In this document: positions 10,823 through 23,112 of the stretch, piece after piece | How the letters are laid out: the number at the start of each line of letters is the position of its first letter | How positions within the stretch are numbered: the first letter of the stretch is position 1 | Assembly: GCA_903813345.2 (NCBI GenBank) | Contig: CAIIXF020000006.1 | Location: 15,876,348-15,940,347 of the forward strand | DNA: 64,000 nucleotides | Direction: 5' to 3' | Source of the DNA: Owenia fusiformis | Taxonomy: Eukaryota; Annelida; Polychaeta; Sabellida; Oweniidae | Notes under the pieces: model-generated | What the model saw: the letters and a program-made list of their open reading frames with translations, nothing else | The model's database searches: none | Told to the model about the DNA's origin: nothing | Position numbers and translations under genes: made by a program

Positions 10823-13800
10823 CCACGCTCCTTTTCGGAACACAAGTTCAGTTAGAAGATCTACCGTTCTTATACTTCCCTTGTTCCACCTTTACGGCAT
10901 CATGGTCATTGCTGGCTCAATAAGAAACGGAACTAAAGTTGTCACATTGCCGCGTTTTGAACAAGAGCAGTATTTACGAGCGGTTGAGAAATATAGGGTA
11001 AGCCTAGTTAAGCAGCAAACTCGATGATATGATTTGACATTTCAAAGTGTAATTCCACATCGCCCTATTAGAATATGGACCAATGGTGTCCTGTCAAGTT
11101 TGTTAGTGTTAAGATCATATTTTCGTAATTCTTGAGCATTCAATAAGTTATTCTCTTCCTTAGTACAAGTATTTCGCTTCTTATCCAAGCTTCATTCTTT
11201 TTGAACTACTGTAGTAAGAAGCTAGATGGTGAAGATATAAGTTATAACCCTGGATATAATTCTTTTTAGTTCTTTGGAATATCCAATGGAGAGAACCTAT
11301 CATATGATCAAACTCAGTTAATGAATGTCAGTTCCCACTGTACCCCCATCCTCATCTTCACCGAGCTCCGGATCTATCCTAGAACCGACGGTACTGTATC
11401 CATGCGATAGCATATGCTTCAATAAAAATGCACAATGGCTGATTGCTTTCTTTCTCCTGCTATTTTGTTCTTTACCCGTTCCTTATAGAATAGATAGAGT
11501 AGATTCCTGTTGCACTTTAAGTTATAGAGAATATATTTTATCAATGAGAATTCTAAACAATTTTTAGAGTAGATTTCTCTTAATGTGTTTTTTCTAAATT
11601 ATAATGTACTTTTAACCCATCTCTATGTTTGATTCAAATAGCATTTTATTAATATATAGATGTTGGAGAAATGTATTTTTGAATACACCTCGTATATTCA
11701 GGCCTCCTAGACTTCCAACAACGCGAACATCAGTTCTGATACCGCGAACTACGTTCCTTGCACTCGAACCACGAATCTTATATCGCGAACGTGAAATCTT
11801 ATGTCGCGCACCACCATTTCCTTGTTTCCGAACATATTTCTTGTACCTCGCACAGAGATCCGTTACCGCGAACAATTTGTACATAATACATCCGGGTGTT
11901 TGGGATTCAAAGTTACATGTATATACCATGCAACGGAGTGAAACAAGGAAACGAAATTCAGTTTCTCCTCCGCTTTCGCCGGACTTTCGTTCCTATGAAA
12001 AGCATGCACTTGCATGTTAGATGACCCATTCGTCACTGTATTTTGAAACGTAATCTTAAGATTTACATCCATGCCCCGAGTTGGCAGGGCTTTAAATGAT
12101 GCGTCAAAGGAAAGCACTGCGTCCCACGGTCATTCATTTTTGGGATCAGAGAGTATCTGCGCACGGTGTGGTGTAATAGATGTCATTTGTAAATGCGATA
12201 TTTTTTTCCTTTTTATGACCGCCATTTTTTCAGACAAGTTTCTAAAATTTTAAAGATTGTATCATTTATAGCAATATATTGGGCACATTTCTGAAAAATT
12301 CAAAAGACTCTGTTCATTGACCTTTCCTATGCTCCTACTTAAAGCTATTTACAGTGACCTTTTCAGAGGACTGAAAAGTTATTTCATCATGTCTAGCTGG
12401 TCATTCTGACCATGGTCAGTGTGATCCTGGTCACACTGCATCATGCGGCCTTTAACTACAAGGTTTACTTTTATACAGTACACCTACATTGTAGTAATCA
12501 GTTATGGCTGTATTCTGTGTAGATGCACTGGCCCGCCCCTCCCTCTGAGATGGGCCCAGAAAAAGGGTCCGACATTTTAGCGCTCCACATGTCTTGGGTC
12601 AGATATCGTCCTGGTTGCTGAAGTCAGGAATGTTTTGGGAACATGGGGCAAAACGGCCCTCATAATAGTTTGATCCGTGCAGAGGTTTTTCTAATCTGTC
12701 AATCATCGCGAACTTTCATGTTCCATCTTATGAAGGGATTATATTTCACATTTTCTGTGATTTTTCAGAGTGTTCGAAAATAATGTTGAGAGTAGGGCAA
12801 AATGGCCCATGGGTGGGGCAGAACAGCCCACAATGAAAGCTTCGGTTTTAAAACCAAGATTAATTAACTACAGGACTCGTCAACACACATTTATTTCAGA
12901 CGGTCAACGATTAGACAGATAAACCTTAAGTAAGAGTCAAATTAAGTCAATACATGTTTGAATGTTGACTTATTTATCCAGGGAGACAGATAATATTCTT
13001 TTACTGTCATGTATAGTCTTTATATTTGCATCCATGTAGAAAATTACTTCAGTCTGGCATTATCCTGGGTTCCCACAAACTACATCTTTGATGTGCATTG
13101 AATTAACCCTTTGGCGGGGAAGAATAGGTGCATTCAATAATCTTGGATTTAACCATGTCAACAAAATAGGAAACAGCCCTAGAGTGAACACATTATTTTC
13201 AAATTGGCTCATTATTAGTATGTTGCATATTTCCAGCAATTGTTGTAATCTTCCTCTTATAATCTTTATATGTAGCTTCTTTCAACACTTGCTTTTAAAT
13301 ATGCATTTGGAAATACTATTTGCCATCTTTATAATTGCAAAAATGTTATCTTTTGTAACACCATTGATAGCACTCTGGGTTGTACAATTACCTTCAAAAC
13401 ATCAAATTAATCCAAGGTCTATATGCATGTTTGTTTTCACAATGAGTTGTTTTCTATTAATACCAGGAAGTTCAATTTTTCTAAATCTAGCATTTCATGA
13501 AGATGTGTTAAGACAACTTCTCCTATTAGCATTTGACATAAAACCAAATCCAGGCCCAAACAATTATACCGAAAATGTGAATATTCTGTTTACAAATATT
13601 AATAGTCTCTCAGCCGACAATGGAAACAGGTTTGAAAGTCTTAAGTTATTGGTTAAACAAGAAAATATTTCAATTGTGAGTCTGTGTGAAACTGGTAACA
13701 AATTAGATATATCAAAATATGATATAATATGTTAGTTAAAGAAAGAGAAGAACTTTGGGGGGAGCTTAGGGTGATGCCAGAACTGAACCATTTCTTTTTA

Positions 13801-16662
13801 ATTGGATGCACTTTAGAACAAAAGACCAATACACTTTTGTTTGGAGATAATTTAGTGAATAACAAAATCAAAGGTTGTGTATTTAAGATTTTTACTAACT
13901 TTCTCTGTAAAATAATGGAAATTATTTGAATTATCAATTTATAACATTTAATCAGTTGTTTCAACAAAAAGCCATCTGTAATAATTTGTATGTTGTATTC
14001 TCACAGGGCCAATAATGCTTTCGCCTAGGCCCTGTTAATGTATTATATATATATGATTTCAATAAATGAACCATAAAAACTAAAAAAAAAATTAGACAGA
14101 TAAAGTATCCTTAGCCCTTACCCTAAAATTACGATTTAGTAGTCATTTGATATATGTTTTGAAACAAAAACCAAGTGTTAAAATATTTATCAGGATGATA
14201 GATTGTTATTTTCCTGTATGTAAACAGTTAATCCCACAAGCCGTAATGGGGGAGGGGGCAACATTTAAGTTAAGTTTTCATCTAAAACGTTGACAGGCAA
14301 AGGGTAGCATCTTCAAATTATCAGTAGCTGGAGCGACAGATATAGCACATCAAGTATTCTATAAAATCAGGAATATTGTACATAGGGTAACTCATTTCTT
14401 TATTATGATGCAATCATCGGCTCAAATGGACAAATTTGGAAAAAGCTGGTAAAGAGAAAGAAGATATTCTGGATTTTGAAGCCCTGTGATCGGAGGATGT
14501 CACTAATTTGGCCATACGTGTTGTTACTATAAGTCAGGTTTTTGTTGTTATTACCCAGCCCTTTCACTGAAAATGTCAATGCGCGTGATTGCAAGGTAGT
14601 CCCAATATCTTGTGTTTCCTAGAGCTTGAACATGCTGTTATCGTCAATGATTGGATATTCATTCACATGCATGAAAAACTGGGAAAATATTTCTTCCGCA
14701 TTCCACATGAAAACACCTCTTTGGAATTACACTTATGCGTAATACTACGAACAAAATTACGGACTTTTTTCGATCAGATGCGTGGTTCGCGGTAACGGAT
14801 CTTTGTGCGCGGTACAAGAAATATGTTCGGAAACAAGGAAATGGTGGTGCGCGACATAAGATTTCACGTTCGCGATATGAGATTCGTGGTTCGAGTGCAA
14901 GGAACGTAGTTCGCGGTATCAGAACTGATGTTCGCGTTGTTGGAAGTCTAGGAGGCCTGATATTTATCGATAATTTGTGCGAACGTATTTTGAATACACC
15001 ATATATATTTGATCACCTAGGCCTCCAGTTTGAACCTTGTGCCCCCACTGGTTTTATTCCTCGCTAAGAGCCCTCTGGTGAGCAATTATGACTTGTCTTG
15101 TGTGGAGGAGTTGGGCTCAGGAGCTGCACCTTTGGGGAAAGAACTAACTGACGAGCTGATCAAACGTTTAGGAGGCAACAAAACTCTACGACAAGGTATA
15201 CAGAACATTCATTCAGTATATACAAAAGTGTAGTTTGTCACGTACCTGGGGGCTATCTTGTACTTTTTACTGGATTGGTGTCTTTTGGAATACAAAGTTA
15301 ATTGCATAGTGCATAACTGCACATTTATCTATTGTGACATTGTAAGAGGAAATGATAATTTCTTTAATAAATCATATAGGCTAGAACTCATAAATTCATG
15401 CAAGCCCATAAATACTTCGTCCCCTTCAAAATACTGTAGCCTACAAGCTCTGACAGAGACCATGTTCTTTTAGGTTATGGTTTGACGGAGACCAGTCCCG
15501 TGGTGACCACGAGTCCCCGTGATAAGTTTAAATATGGGTCGGCTGGAATGATTATACCAAATACAGAGATAAAGGTAATGAGGCTACAGACAAGTTTAAA
15601 TTTTGTGAAATTATAGAATCAAATGCTGGGCCCAAGATAAGGACAAACTTTCTCAGATGTGTACAAGCACGATCTGTTAAATGTGCAAGTAGGCTTTGTA
15701 TGGGTCAATGTGAAATAATTGACGTTGGGCCCACTGGAATGATCATCCCAAACCTCTTTCAGTTTGTAGACATAAGCAATGGAAGAGAACTTGGAGTCAA
15801 TGAGGACGGTGAACTGTGGTGCCGTGGACCACAGAACATGAAGGGATATTGGAATCGTCCAGATTCTACCGCTGCCACGCTTGATAAGAACGGATGGCTA
15901 CACACTGGTGATATTGGACACATTGATGAGGATGGTTGTGTCTTCATTGTTGATCGATTGAAAGAGCTTATCAAATATAAAGGATTTCAGGTAAATGAGA
16001 ACAATCTTGAACACATTTCAAGATGAAGATAATCCCAATACTAAGAATTATAGAACATAATATAACATAAAATAGGGTAACAATACATAATATGGAATGT
16101 TGGTCATGGCAATTTTTCCTTTAGTTAATGTTTGTGCAAAGAATTTTTGCATAAATATGAATAAAATTCGTATCTGTGTATCATGACAATTTTCAAAGAG
16201 CAACTGGAGTCAGTAGTGATGATTTGAAGGTTATCACCTTTCATACAGGTACCACCAGCCGAATTGGAGGCGTTGCTGATAGCGTTTGAGGGGGTAGCAG
16301 ACGTGGCCGTGATTGGCGTACCCGATCTGGAAGCTGGGGAACTACCACGTGCATACATTGTCAAGAAACCCGGGGCTCAACTATCTGAAGAAACTGTGAA
16401 GAAGTTTATAGCGAGTAAGTCTGTGTAGACACGCCATCAAAATTATGTTGATGACATTTCTTTTTTGTGGACATTGGATTTTTGTCATACGTACTGTCTG
16501 ATTTTTCAACATTTATTCCATGTTTCAGGGGAATGCGCGCCACACAAACGCTTACGTGGAGGTGTTCGCTTTGTCAGCGAGATCCCGAAATCTCCAAGTG
16601 GGAAGATTCTTCGACGTCTCCTGAGGGACCAATTAAAGCAGGAAATGAAGGCTAAATTATAA
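10823..16662 (+). CDS. Acyl-CoA ligase, 4CL/luciferase-like, C-terminal six exons
   Basis: Exons 10823-10997, 15021-15195, 15474-15574, 15763-15990, 16249-16414 and 16529-16662 join in frame to about 324 residues. They cover the C-terminal half of an ANL adenylating enzyme that activates a carboxylic acid with ATP and transfers it to CoA. Visible motifs are 'LPLFHLYG', '[16 protein letters not shown]', 'GYGLTETSP', '[16 protein letters not shown]', '[15 protein letters not shown]' and the catalytic-Lys motif '[11 protein letters not shown]'. The protein ends Ala-Lys-Leu, a PTS1-type peroxisomal signal. The N-terminal part with the 'SSGTTG-PKG' loop is not in the window, so upstream exons lie before position 1 or are lost. 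AATAAA signals occur near 16791 and 16976. Substrate cannot be told; a 4CL-like fatty or aryl acid ligase is as likely as a luciferase homologue. Confidence 0.9.
11701..11873 (-). repeat. Phased ~21-bp repeat block, inverted copy
   Basis: About 173 bp almost identical to the reverse complement of 14785-14957, inside the same intron of the ligase gene. It consists of about eight degenerate 21-base units starting gttcgcg(g/a)ta. It lies in a 105-codon open frame (11612-11929, minus strand) that shares roughly 55 residues with the frame over the other copy. Whether either frame is translated is unknown. Confidence 0.75.
12910..14104 (+). mobile_element. Internally deleted LINE with target-site duplication
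   Basis: A 14-bp direct repeat 'attagacagataaa' (12910-12923 and 14091-14104) encloses about 1.17 kb ending in AATAAA and an A-rich tail, as expected for target-primed retrotransposition. Inside is an open frame (13088-13735) with hydrophobic segments, the motif DIKPNPGP at 13535-13558 (2A-like), and the start of an endonuclease-type domain ('[15 protein letters not shown]', '[10 protein letters not shown]'). It then jumps to what resembles a LINE C-terminus (13729-13929), so the reverse transcriptase core is missing. A 3' hairpin ('agggcc...ggccct', about 14006-14035) precedes the tail. The set fits a non-autonomous derivative of a CR1/L2-like LINE. Confidence 0.82.
14785..14957 (+). repeat. 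Phased ~21-bp repeat block, direct copy
   Basis: Partner of 11701-11873 in opposite orientation. Units begin at roughly 21-base steps (gttcgcggta, tgcgcggtac, gttcggaaac, gtgcgcgaca, gttcgcgata, gttcgagtgc, gttcgcggta, gttcgcgttg). An open frame 14735-15067 runs through it. It ends about 63 bp before the second visible ligase exon (15021). Confidence 0.75.
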
Positions 16663-17060
16663 TGCCTCTAGTTAAGGAACAGAATGATATTTTCACAAGT
16701 TTAACAGTTTTACAGCCTACAAGCGCATCAACTGTTCATGTCTACTTATATCATGTCAACGGAAAACGCACAAAAAGCTGTCTGTGAGACAATAAACCAA
16801 TCAATAAGTGTGATAATCAAAAATTAATATGATATGGAAAACCCGTAATGCAATAGCATTTAATTTGCACTGTGATGTTGACAAAGACTATTGATTTGGA
16901 CTTAAGTTAGTTATACGCATCAGAACTGATCCGGTTCAATATTGTAAAAATGTATTTGCTCAAATAGTTTTTAAAAATAAAAGCACGATTGTAAATGTGG
17001 ATTAAGTTCATAATTTCATCAAAGTGTTCATAAATTGAATTTCATCGTGTAGCAAAAGTA

Positions 17061-20000
17061 CTACTTTCTCTTGCCGCGTTTCTTCTTTGGCTTCAACTTC
17101 GAGTCCAATAACCTCTGTCCATTCTTTTTAATGTCATCTCTAGTAAAGGAGTCTTCATTCTCCTCGGCACTATCAAAATCAAACTCTGAGATATTAGCGT
17201 CAGTATGCTCTTGCACCTGTATACGGATATTCTCAGTTGGTAATCTTTCAGCAAGGAATTCATGGAATTCATCAGAGGCGAGTTCTGACGTGATTTTACT
17301 GGGTGTGCGGCCAGGCGTCATGGAGTCCATCAGTCGGTCAACCTTCTTACAACAAATGCTCGTGGTCTCGGTGACATCACCACTTATACTGTAGTTGCGA
17401 TCAGGCTGTAAAGCAAAAGCATAAAATGTAGCTTCTAACGCCTTTACATTTGTTACTTTTGTTTTTTACTTTTGTTTGTTTTGTGACCTTTTCATGATTG
17501 TAGTCATGAATACATAATCAGTTTAAAACAATGATAAGTTCTTCAAGGTTTTAAAAAGTTGACTCGGCCGAGATTTTTGGACAATGATTGTCTAATTATT
17601 ATGCAATCTGGAGGTAATCTGGACATGCAAATTATCACGCCGTCGTAAATACGAGTATCATCAGTTAATAGTATCAATGCTTACTGGTAGAATGTGAACC
17701 TCACGAAGTTTGTCCTCTAAAGATTTCATACCCGTCTTTACTTTAACGAGGACAGTTCCAACTCTCTCCAGCTTGTCCCTGCTCTTTTCATTCTTTAGTT
17801 CCAGCTTCCTCAGTTCTTCTTGCGCTGTCTCGAGTTTTTGTTGGCTCCTAAAATTAACAGCAATGTAAGTATCATTCTTTGTCACTAGGGAAGTACTGTC
17901 CCTATTTGTATTAGCATCTACACGATCCTGTTTTCCCGGAAGGAGCATTATCCCCCTCTTTATATTTTATGACTAGGCTTAGTTTGAAAAAAGAAACTTT
18001 TCAAACTAGTCTATAAAGTAAGCTATTTCATGAATCAATGCAGAATGGGACTATACAGATATAGACAAGCGGATATCTGACTATCCATACAACACCGGCA
18101 GCTCCACCATCTGCCTGGATGTAAAATGTTGTGTCCTATTGGTTGATCGTATGATTAATGAACATAAATGCCCAAGTCTCTGGTCGTATATTTGGTAACT
18201 CATGAAAGAATGAAGGTAAGGATAGATCATTTAAATTGTGATATAATATCCTTTACAGTACAAATCATTGAAATTTGACATACTTAGAAAGCTTGTTCTC
18301 TCCACTAAACTTCATATCATGATATTCTTTTTGTAATTTGGCTTTCATCTCAACGAGTCGACTCCTCTGTTGTTCTTTCTCGGTTTTTTGCTTTGTCAAA
18401 TGCACATGCGTGTCCCGTTGAGTCATCACACGTGCGACTACGTCATCAATGTCCGTCACGCCCGTTGCTTGTTTGATTCGATCGAATGCATGCTCATATG
18501 TCAGGATCTGTCTCTGATGTTTTTGCTTCTGTTGCTTCATTTGTGAAGTCTTTTGATCCTGTTGGTGGTCTACGATCATGGTGGCTCTGTTTGCCTGGAA
18601 ACGTAGGTAAAAATGAATGAAATTGTTGAAATTCAGGATTCTGATAGGCTCGCCATCCGAAAAACATGCTCGTATTTACCATACAAAATATAACAATGAA
18701 CTTACACGTCTTTCAACCTTTTCAGCCATCTCTTTACGTTGGTCAACTTCCTTCCGTGTGGTTTGAAGCTGCTGATGACGTTGCCTGCTGGCCTCGTAGG
18801 TCTCTTGTTCAAACTTCGACATCTCTTTCTACAAATAGTTCAAAGGGAACATTCGTAATAAAACATAATCACAACGATTAAAACACCCAATTGCATTTCA
18901 AATCCAGGTGGTGTGACACCGTGTAAAGTCACTCACCTTTGCTTGTTCTCTGGCTTGCAGTGCCTCCGCTTTCATCTTTCTCAGTTCCTTCAATTCCTCT
19001 CTCTGGTGGATGAGAGCTTTCTCCATCGCTTCTAGTTTACCAGAATACTGCAAACTCTCATTCTGAAAATACAGATTCATAACAACTGAGTCTTCATGAT
19101 TGATCAACCGAAGTCTCTCAATGGTCTCTTTGGTTTTCGAATGGTGTTCTTCACGGTGAGAATATGTAATTTCTTCTATTTTGTAAAAGTTCAAAACATC
19201 TAATATTTCGAAGGCTGGTACTTTCAAACCTAAATGTTCGCCAATGCCATCCTGCAAGGTATCCAAAGGTCAAATTGTTTTTCGGTTAGTCCCTGTTTGA
19301 AAAACCTAAATCGAACGTGAACGTTTTTACGGTCCGATAGACTCGAAACATGGATATAGAATGAATAGTCCATAGGTGATTATAGTTCATAGTCATCAAT
19401 AAAATAGGTAGGAATGATAGTCCTACTGAGATTATAATCACTAGGATTTACAATCCAAAACCTATCTAAATCTAAGAATCACTATCCGTACGACCATGCT
19501 TCCGGGGGTCTATACCATTACTTTTACACGTTACACCGTTTCAAATGGCGTTCGGATTTGACAAGCTTTACTATACTCGTCATTTTGTCACCCCTTAGAA
19601 TATCACTTATTGTGAAATGGAGAAAAGAGGTGAAAAACAAGATTGTATAAAACCTTACCTTCAATGTTTGATGGATATCTTCGTAGCGGGAACCGATGTT
19701 AAACGCAGTATCAAACTTCATCTGTGCCTTGTCTAAGCAATTTTCCAAACGACGCACAATCTGGAACAGGTGAACGTTTACTATTAAAATCCCAACCTTC
19801 CCCAAGAAACTCCATTCATTTTACATAGAGCTGTAGCCAGTTTCAATGAAAGTGTTTATTATATAAAGTATATGGCCGTGTCATATTTGCCGTAGTACTG
19901 CTAGAAAAGTGAACTATATAAAGGTAGACTTCAATAAATATTTTGATATATTCTTATATAATATCTTGAAAACTAATACAGGATTTAAAAATGAGATAGT

Positions 20001-20706
20001 GTCTTGAATATTGTCTGAGTTTAACAGTATTTATCGTCGAAAGTTTTAGTCGCAAACTCGAAGAAAGCGATTTTGTTTTGCGTTTTACCTGATCATCATC
20101 TGTCTCGCTATTATTCGGAGATGAAAGTGACTCCATCCTTTCCAGAGTTGTTTGAAGATCGTTAATGCGTTGTTCCCGTTCCATTCGTTCATGTCTCATA
20201 CTGTTCAACATCTTCACCGCCTCACATACCTTCTGGTCCATATTCACAATGGCTTCAGATGCAGTGTAACGTTGCATTGAGAGTCGTTCATCTCGTTTAG
20301 TTTCAAACGCTGTTTTGATGACGGTTTCATCGCCGTTGGATCTTTTAGCGAGTGCCTTCCATTGTTCCCGATTTCTTTGTCTAAGGTTGATGATTTTGTG
20401 ATCATTAACATGTTTCTCTCTCTGTGAGCATTCGTAGAATGCTTTGAAATCACGATCTATAATCAAATAAAACAGGGATTTTTAGTGAAAAGTGGTAACT
20501 ACAGTAGGCCTAAGCTTAACCTAAGAAATAAGACACGGTTCTCGCTGTCAAAAATTTGTATGTAGCATTATAGAACGGTTGTTTTGTAAAAGCAAATCGT
20601 CTAACCGTGGCATACCTTTTAAATGAAGTTTTCCCCGGAGTTCTTCCACTTGATCATACACGTTACAGACTGCGCTCATTCCCTGAACTTGTCCCGGACC
20701 AGGCAT
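17061..20706 (-). CDS. ODAD3: Outer dynein arm docking complex subunit 3 (CCDC151)
   Basis: Eight exons (minus strand): 20616-20706, 20089-20456, 19659-19760, 18937-19062, 18706-18828, 18284-18594, 17685-17847 and 17061-17405. They keep frame through to a stop, giving 542 aa (human about 595). It is almost entirely coiled coil. Recognition rests on collinear similarity to remembered ODAD3: N-terminal 'QVEELRGKLHLKDRDFKAF', central 'ATGVTDIDDVVARV' and 'MKFSGENKLSKSQQKLE', and the acidic-then-basic C-terminus 'DSFTRDDIKKNG' ... KPKKKRGKRK. The known role is docking of outer dynein arms on axonemal doublets, with cytoplasmic pre-assembly. Start ATG 20706 (MPGPGQVQGM) is the only one near the first exon. 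It ends about 400 bp from the convergent ligase stop. A possible extra 63-residue segment precedes exon 4. Confidence 0.9.
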
Positions 20707-21063
20707 GATGGCAAGGACACGAATCGCGATCCCGTTTACCTTTTCTTACTGTAATACATCAATGTACCATCAAAATTATACTGAAATATATTTTCATTGC
20801 ATTGCCAATATTTACAAATATATGATATATATACCTGATACTTTTTCACCATGTCCTTCGTGCTAATAACGTTAGTTTTACAAATATTGAAATTAATATA
20901 ACAAGAGCTTTTACCTTTCTTTCAAACTTCTGGTTGTTATAACAGATCCAGCTTGTTGTTTGTGACGTTCTCAACAATTGAAAATTACTTCAGTGTTTTG
21001 CTGTGGCATGTTGATTGGTACCATCTAATCTACAAAATTGTTTGAAAGATCAGTATACAGATA
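20707..21063. promoter_or_regulatory. ODAD3 upstream region
   Basis: About 350 bp between the ODAD3 start codon and a mariner-like relic. It should hold the 5' UTR and promoter. No TATA box or other motif could be assigned with confidence. Confidence 0.4.
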
Positions 21064-21753
21064 CAGGGTGTCTCAAAAAAATGTACCTAAAAGTATATCA
21101 AGAGCACAGATAAACCAATCAACATTTTCAGACATGGGTGTCGCAGAGAGCATTCGACTGACAATCGACCATTCCGACATTTGATGCCAGCTCTACAGTG
21201 ATCACAGTCAAATATCAACACCAGTGATCTAGAGCTGGCAAATGAAAACACGGTGGTCTCAAATTGATACACACAACAAAAGCTACCTACACTAGAATCC
21301 CAACCAACGCAGTTTCTTGAACTTCTGACCTCTCTGTATAAGGGGGCTATAAGACATTGTGAGGGCCTCCCTATTCACCATATTTGACGGCCCGTACTTT
21401 TTTCTCTGAGGCTATTTGAAGGACCATTTTTATGCTAAACCCAAGCTAAGAGACCTAGAACAACTTAAGACCAGCATACGAACAGAAATCAAAACATTCC
21501 ACCAGAAATATCAAATGTGATGAACAATGTAGTAGTATGCAGACTTTCATCGAAATATGAGGTTACGTTGAATATGTGGTGTAAAACGTAACGGGTTAAA
21601 GTATCAAAAAGGCAAAACTGAATTAAAAACTGTGTATGAGGGAAAAAACTTTCATCTTTTATCTACAAGACCATGCAAAAAATGTCTGAAAATATTGATT
21701 GGTTTGTCTATGGTGTTGATATACTTTTGGGTACATTTTTTTGAGACATCCTA
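21064..21753 (+). mobile_element. Degenerate mariner/Tc1-type transposon
   Basis: Terminal inverted repeats 'cagggtgtctcaaaaaaatg' and, at the other end, 'catttttttgagacatccta' enclose 690 bp, with TA before the left end. The plus strand keeps a broken transposase C-terminus: 'PPYSPYLT' near 21366, then after a frameshift and a Trp-to-stop change 'GYLKDHFYAKPKLRDLEQLK' from about 21411. These match the SPDL...FFLWGYLKD region of mariner-type transposases. Only the last part of the gene remains. Confidence 0.8.
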
Positions 21754-22440
21754 TATATAAAAGCGTTTGCATTAGTTTTAATTGCGAGTCCAGTCGAGAA
21801 CAGCATCTTTTTTCTTTGTACCCGCCCTTTGTGATCTATTCTCTCATATTGTCTGAAGTCGTGGACTTATATGCATTTGAATGGTACAATAAATGCCTGA
21901 ATTTTGATAGGAGTTTTGTTTGGAGTTTTTATTTTCAAATGTTTGAATTTTCATTTCATTTTATCAACAAAAGATTTTCAGATCAAACTAGTATAAGCCT
22001 AGTTATCTGTGCCTCATTTTAATTTCATTTGACCAATGGTATTTCACTTTAAGCAATAGCGAAACCCTATAGTAAAGGATATGATGTTTAGAAAGTGCCC
22101 TTCGAATGACGTCTTCGCCGTTTTCAATAATCGTACTGGATTCCAACAAAATTCCAGCGGAAGAATAATTGATAAGGTCATTGCAAAAAGATCAAGGGCG
22201 TTGGGCTTGGGGGTTATCCTCCATCCAGGGTTAGATGTGTTTTCATCGCGTGTACCAAAAAAGTGAATCGCTTTTAGACAAGTGTTTTAATAAGAACTGA
22301 TTACTCAAAATTGAGCATTGCTATACATTAGCCTTAGGATATCATTAACAAAATGTACAAATATGAGAGATCGATTAAATATTATATGAGAATTGACACA
22401 TTCAAAAATATTTTCCCTTGGAATAAAATTCATATTTCAT

Positions 22441-22552
22441 CCCTCCCATTAAATAACCTCTATATATCCCCTCTTGAAATAACCAACTTACATTATGGTA
22501 GAACATTGTGGCAAGAAAAATGTGATAGAGGTTATTTACTGGGAGGGATTGG
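22441..22552. repeat. Fold-back repeat, 'CTCCCATTAAATAACC' family
   Basis: 'ccctcccattaaataacc' followed by tctata pairs with the inverse 'tagaggttatttactggga' about 65 bases downstream. The same string starts at about 54305, and a diverged version at about 62488, so this belongs to a dispersed fold-back family. Confidence 0.7.
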
Positions 22553-23018
22553 ATATGGGTTTTATTTTCTGAGGCTCAGAGAGTAATATCACATTGTCAC
22601 AAGAGATTGACAGGTATTTTCGTGGGAGGGATGATACGATTTTATTCAATATCAAAAATATCCCCTGGTGTTATTCAACGGGAAGGAGCATCATGGGATA
22701 AAATATTTTAAGCTATTTACTCTTAAAATAGGATTTAACTACAAAAGACATTTCAAATATCCCATTAAGACTTCACAATAACTAAGAAGACGCTTTAAAT
22801 ATCAGTAAAGGGTAAATAACATATCAACTAACTTTTACCAACAATATACAAGTAACAGAAAAGAGAATACATTCTCATATATTTATTATTTAAGTTACAT
22901 TAATGTACATCTTCTTTCATACATTTTTGACTTTATTTAAAATGCAGATGCAGAATATTCAATACTCTTCTGTGGTTTCTCCTCTTCTAAATTCACTGCA
23001 CTACAATCATGATACGAG

Positions 23019-23112
23019 GCATTAATATGCAAAATGTCACCACCTGCCATATGTTACATACGTCAAAGACCGTCCAGACTATAACAATATGTCACCACAT
23101 CTGGTGGCGACA
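23019..23112 (-). mobile_element. F2 element, minimal copy
   Basis: The reverse complement reads: start aatgtcgccaccaga, then 'tggtgacatattgttatag', 'taacatatggcaggtggtg', 'acattttgcat', and the hairpin GCAT-atta-ATGC. At about 94 bp it is almost only the two ends of the family seen in longer form at 40910-41635. Confidence 0.7.
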
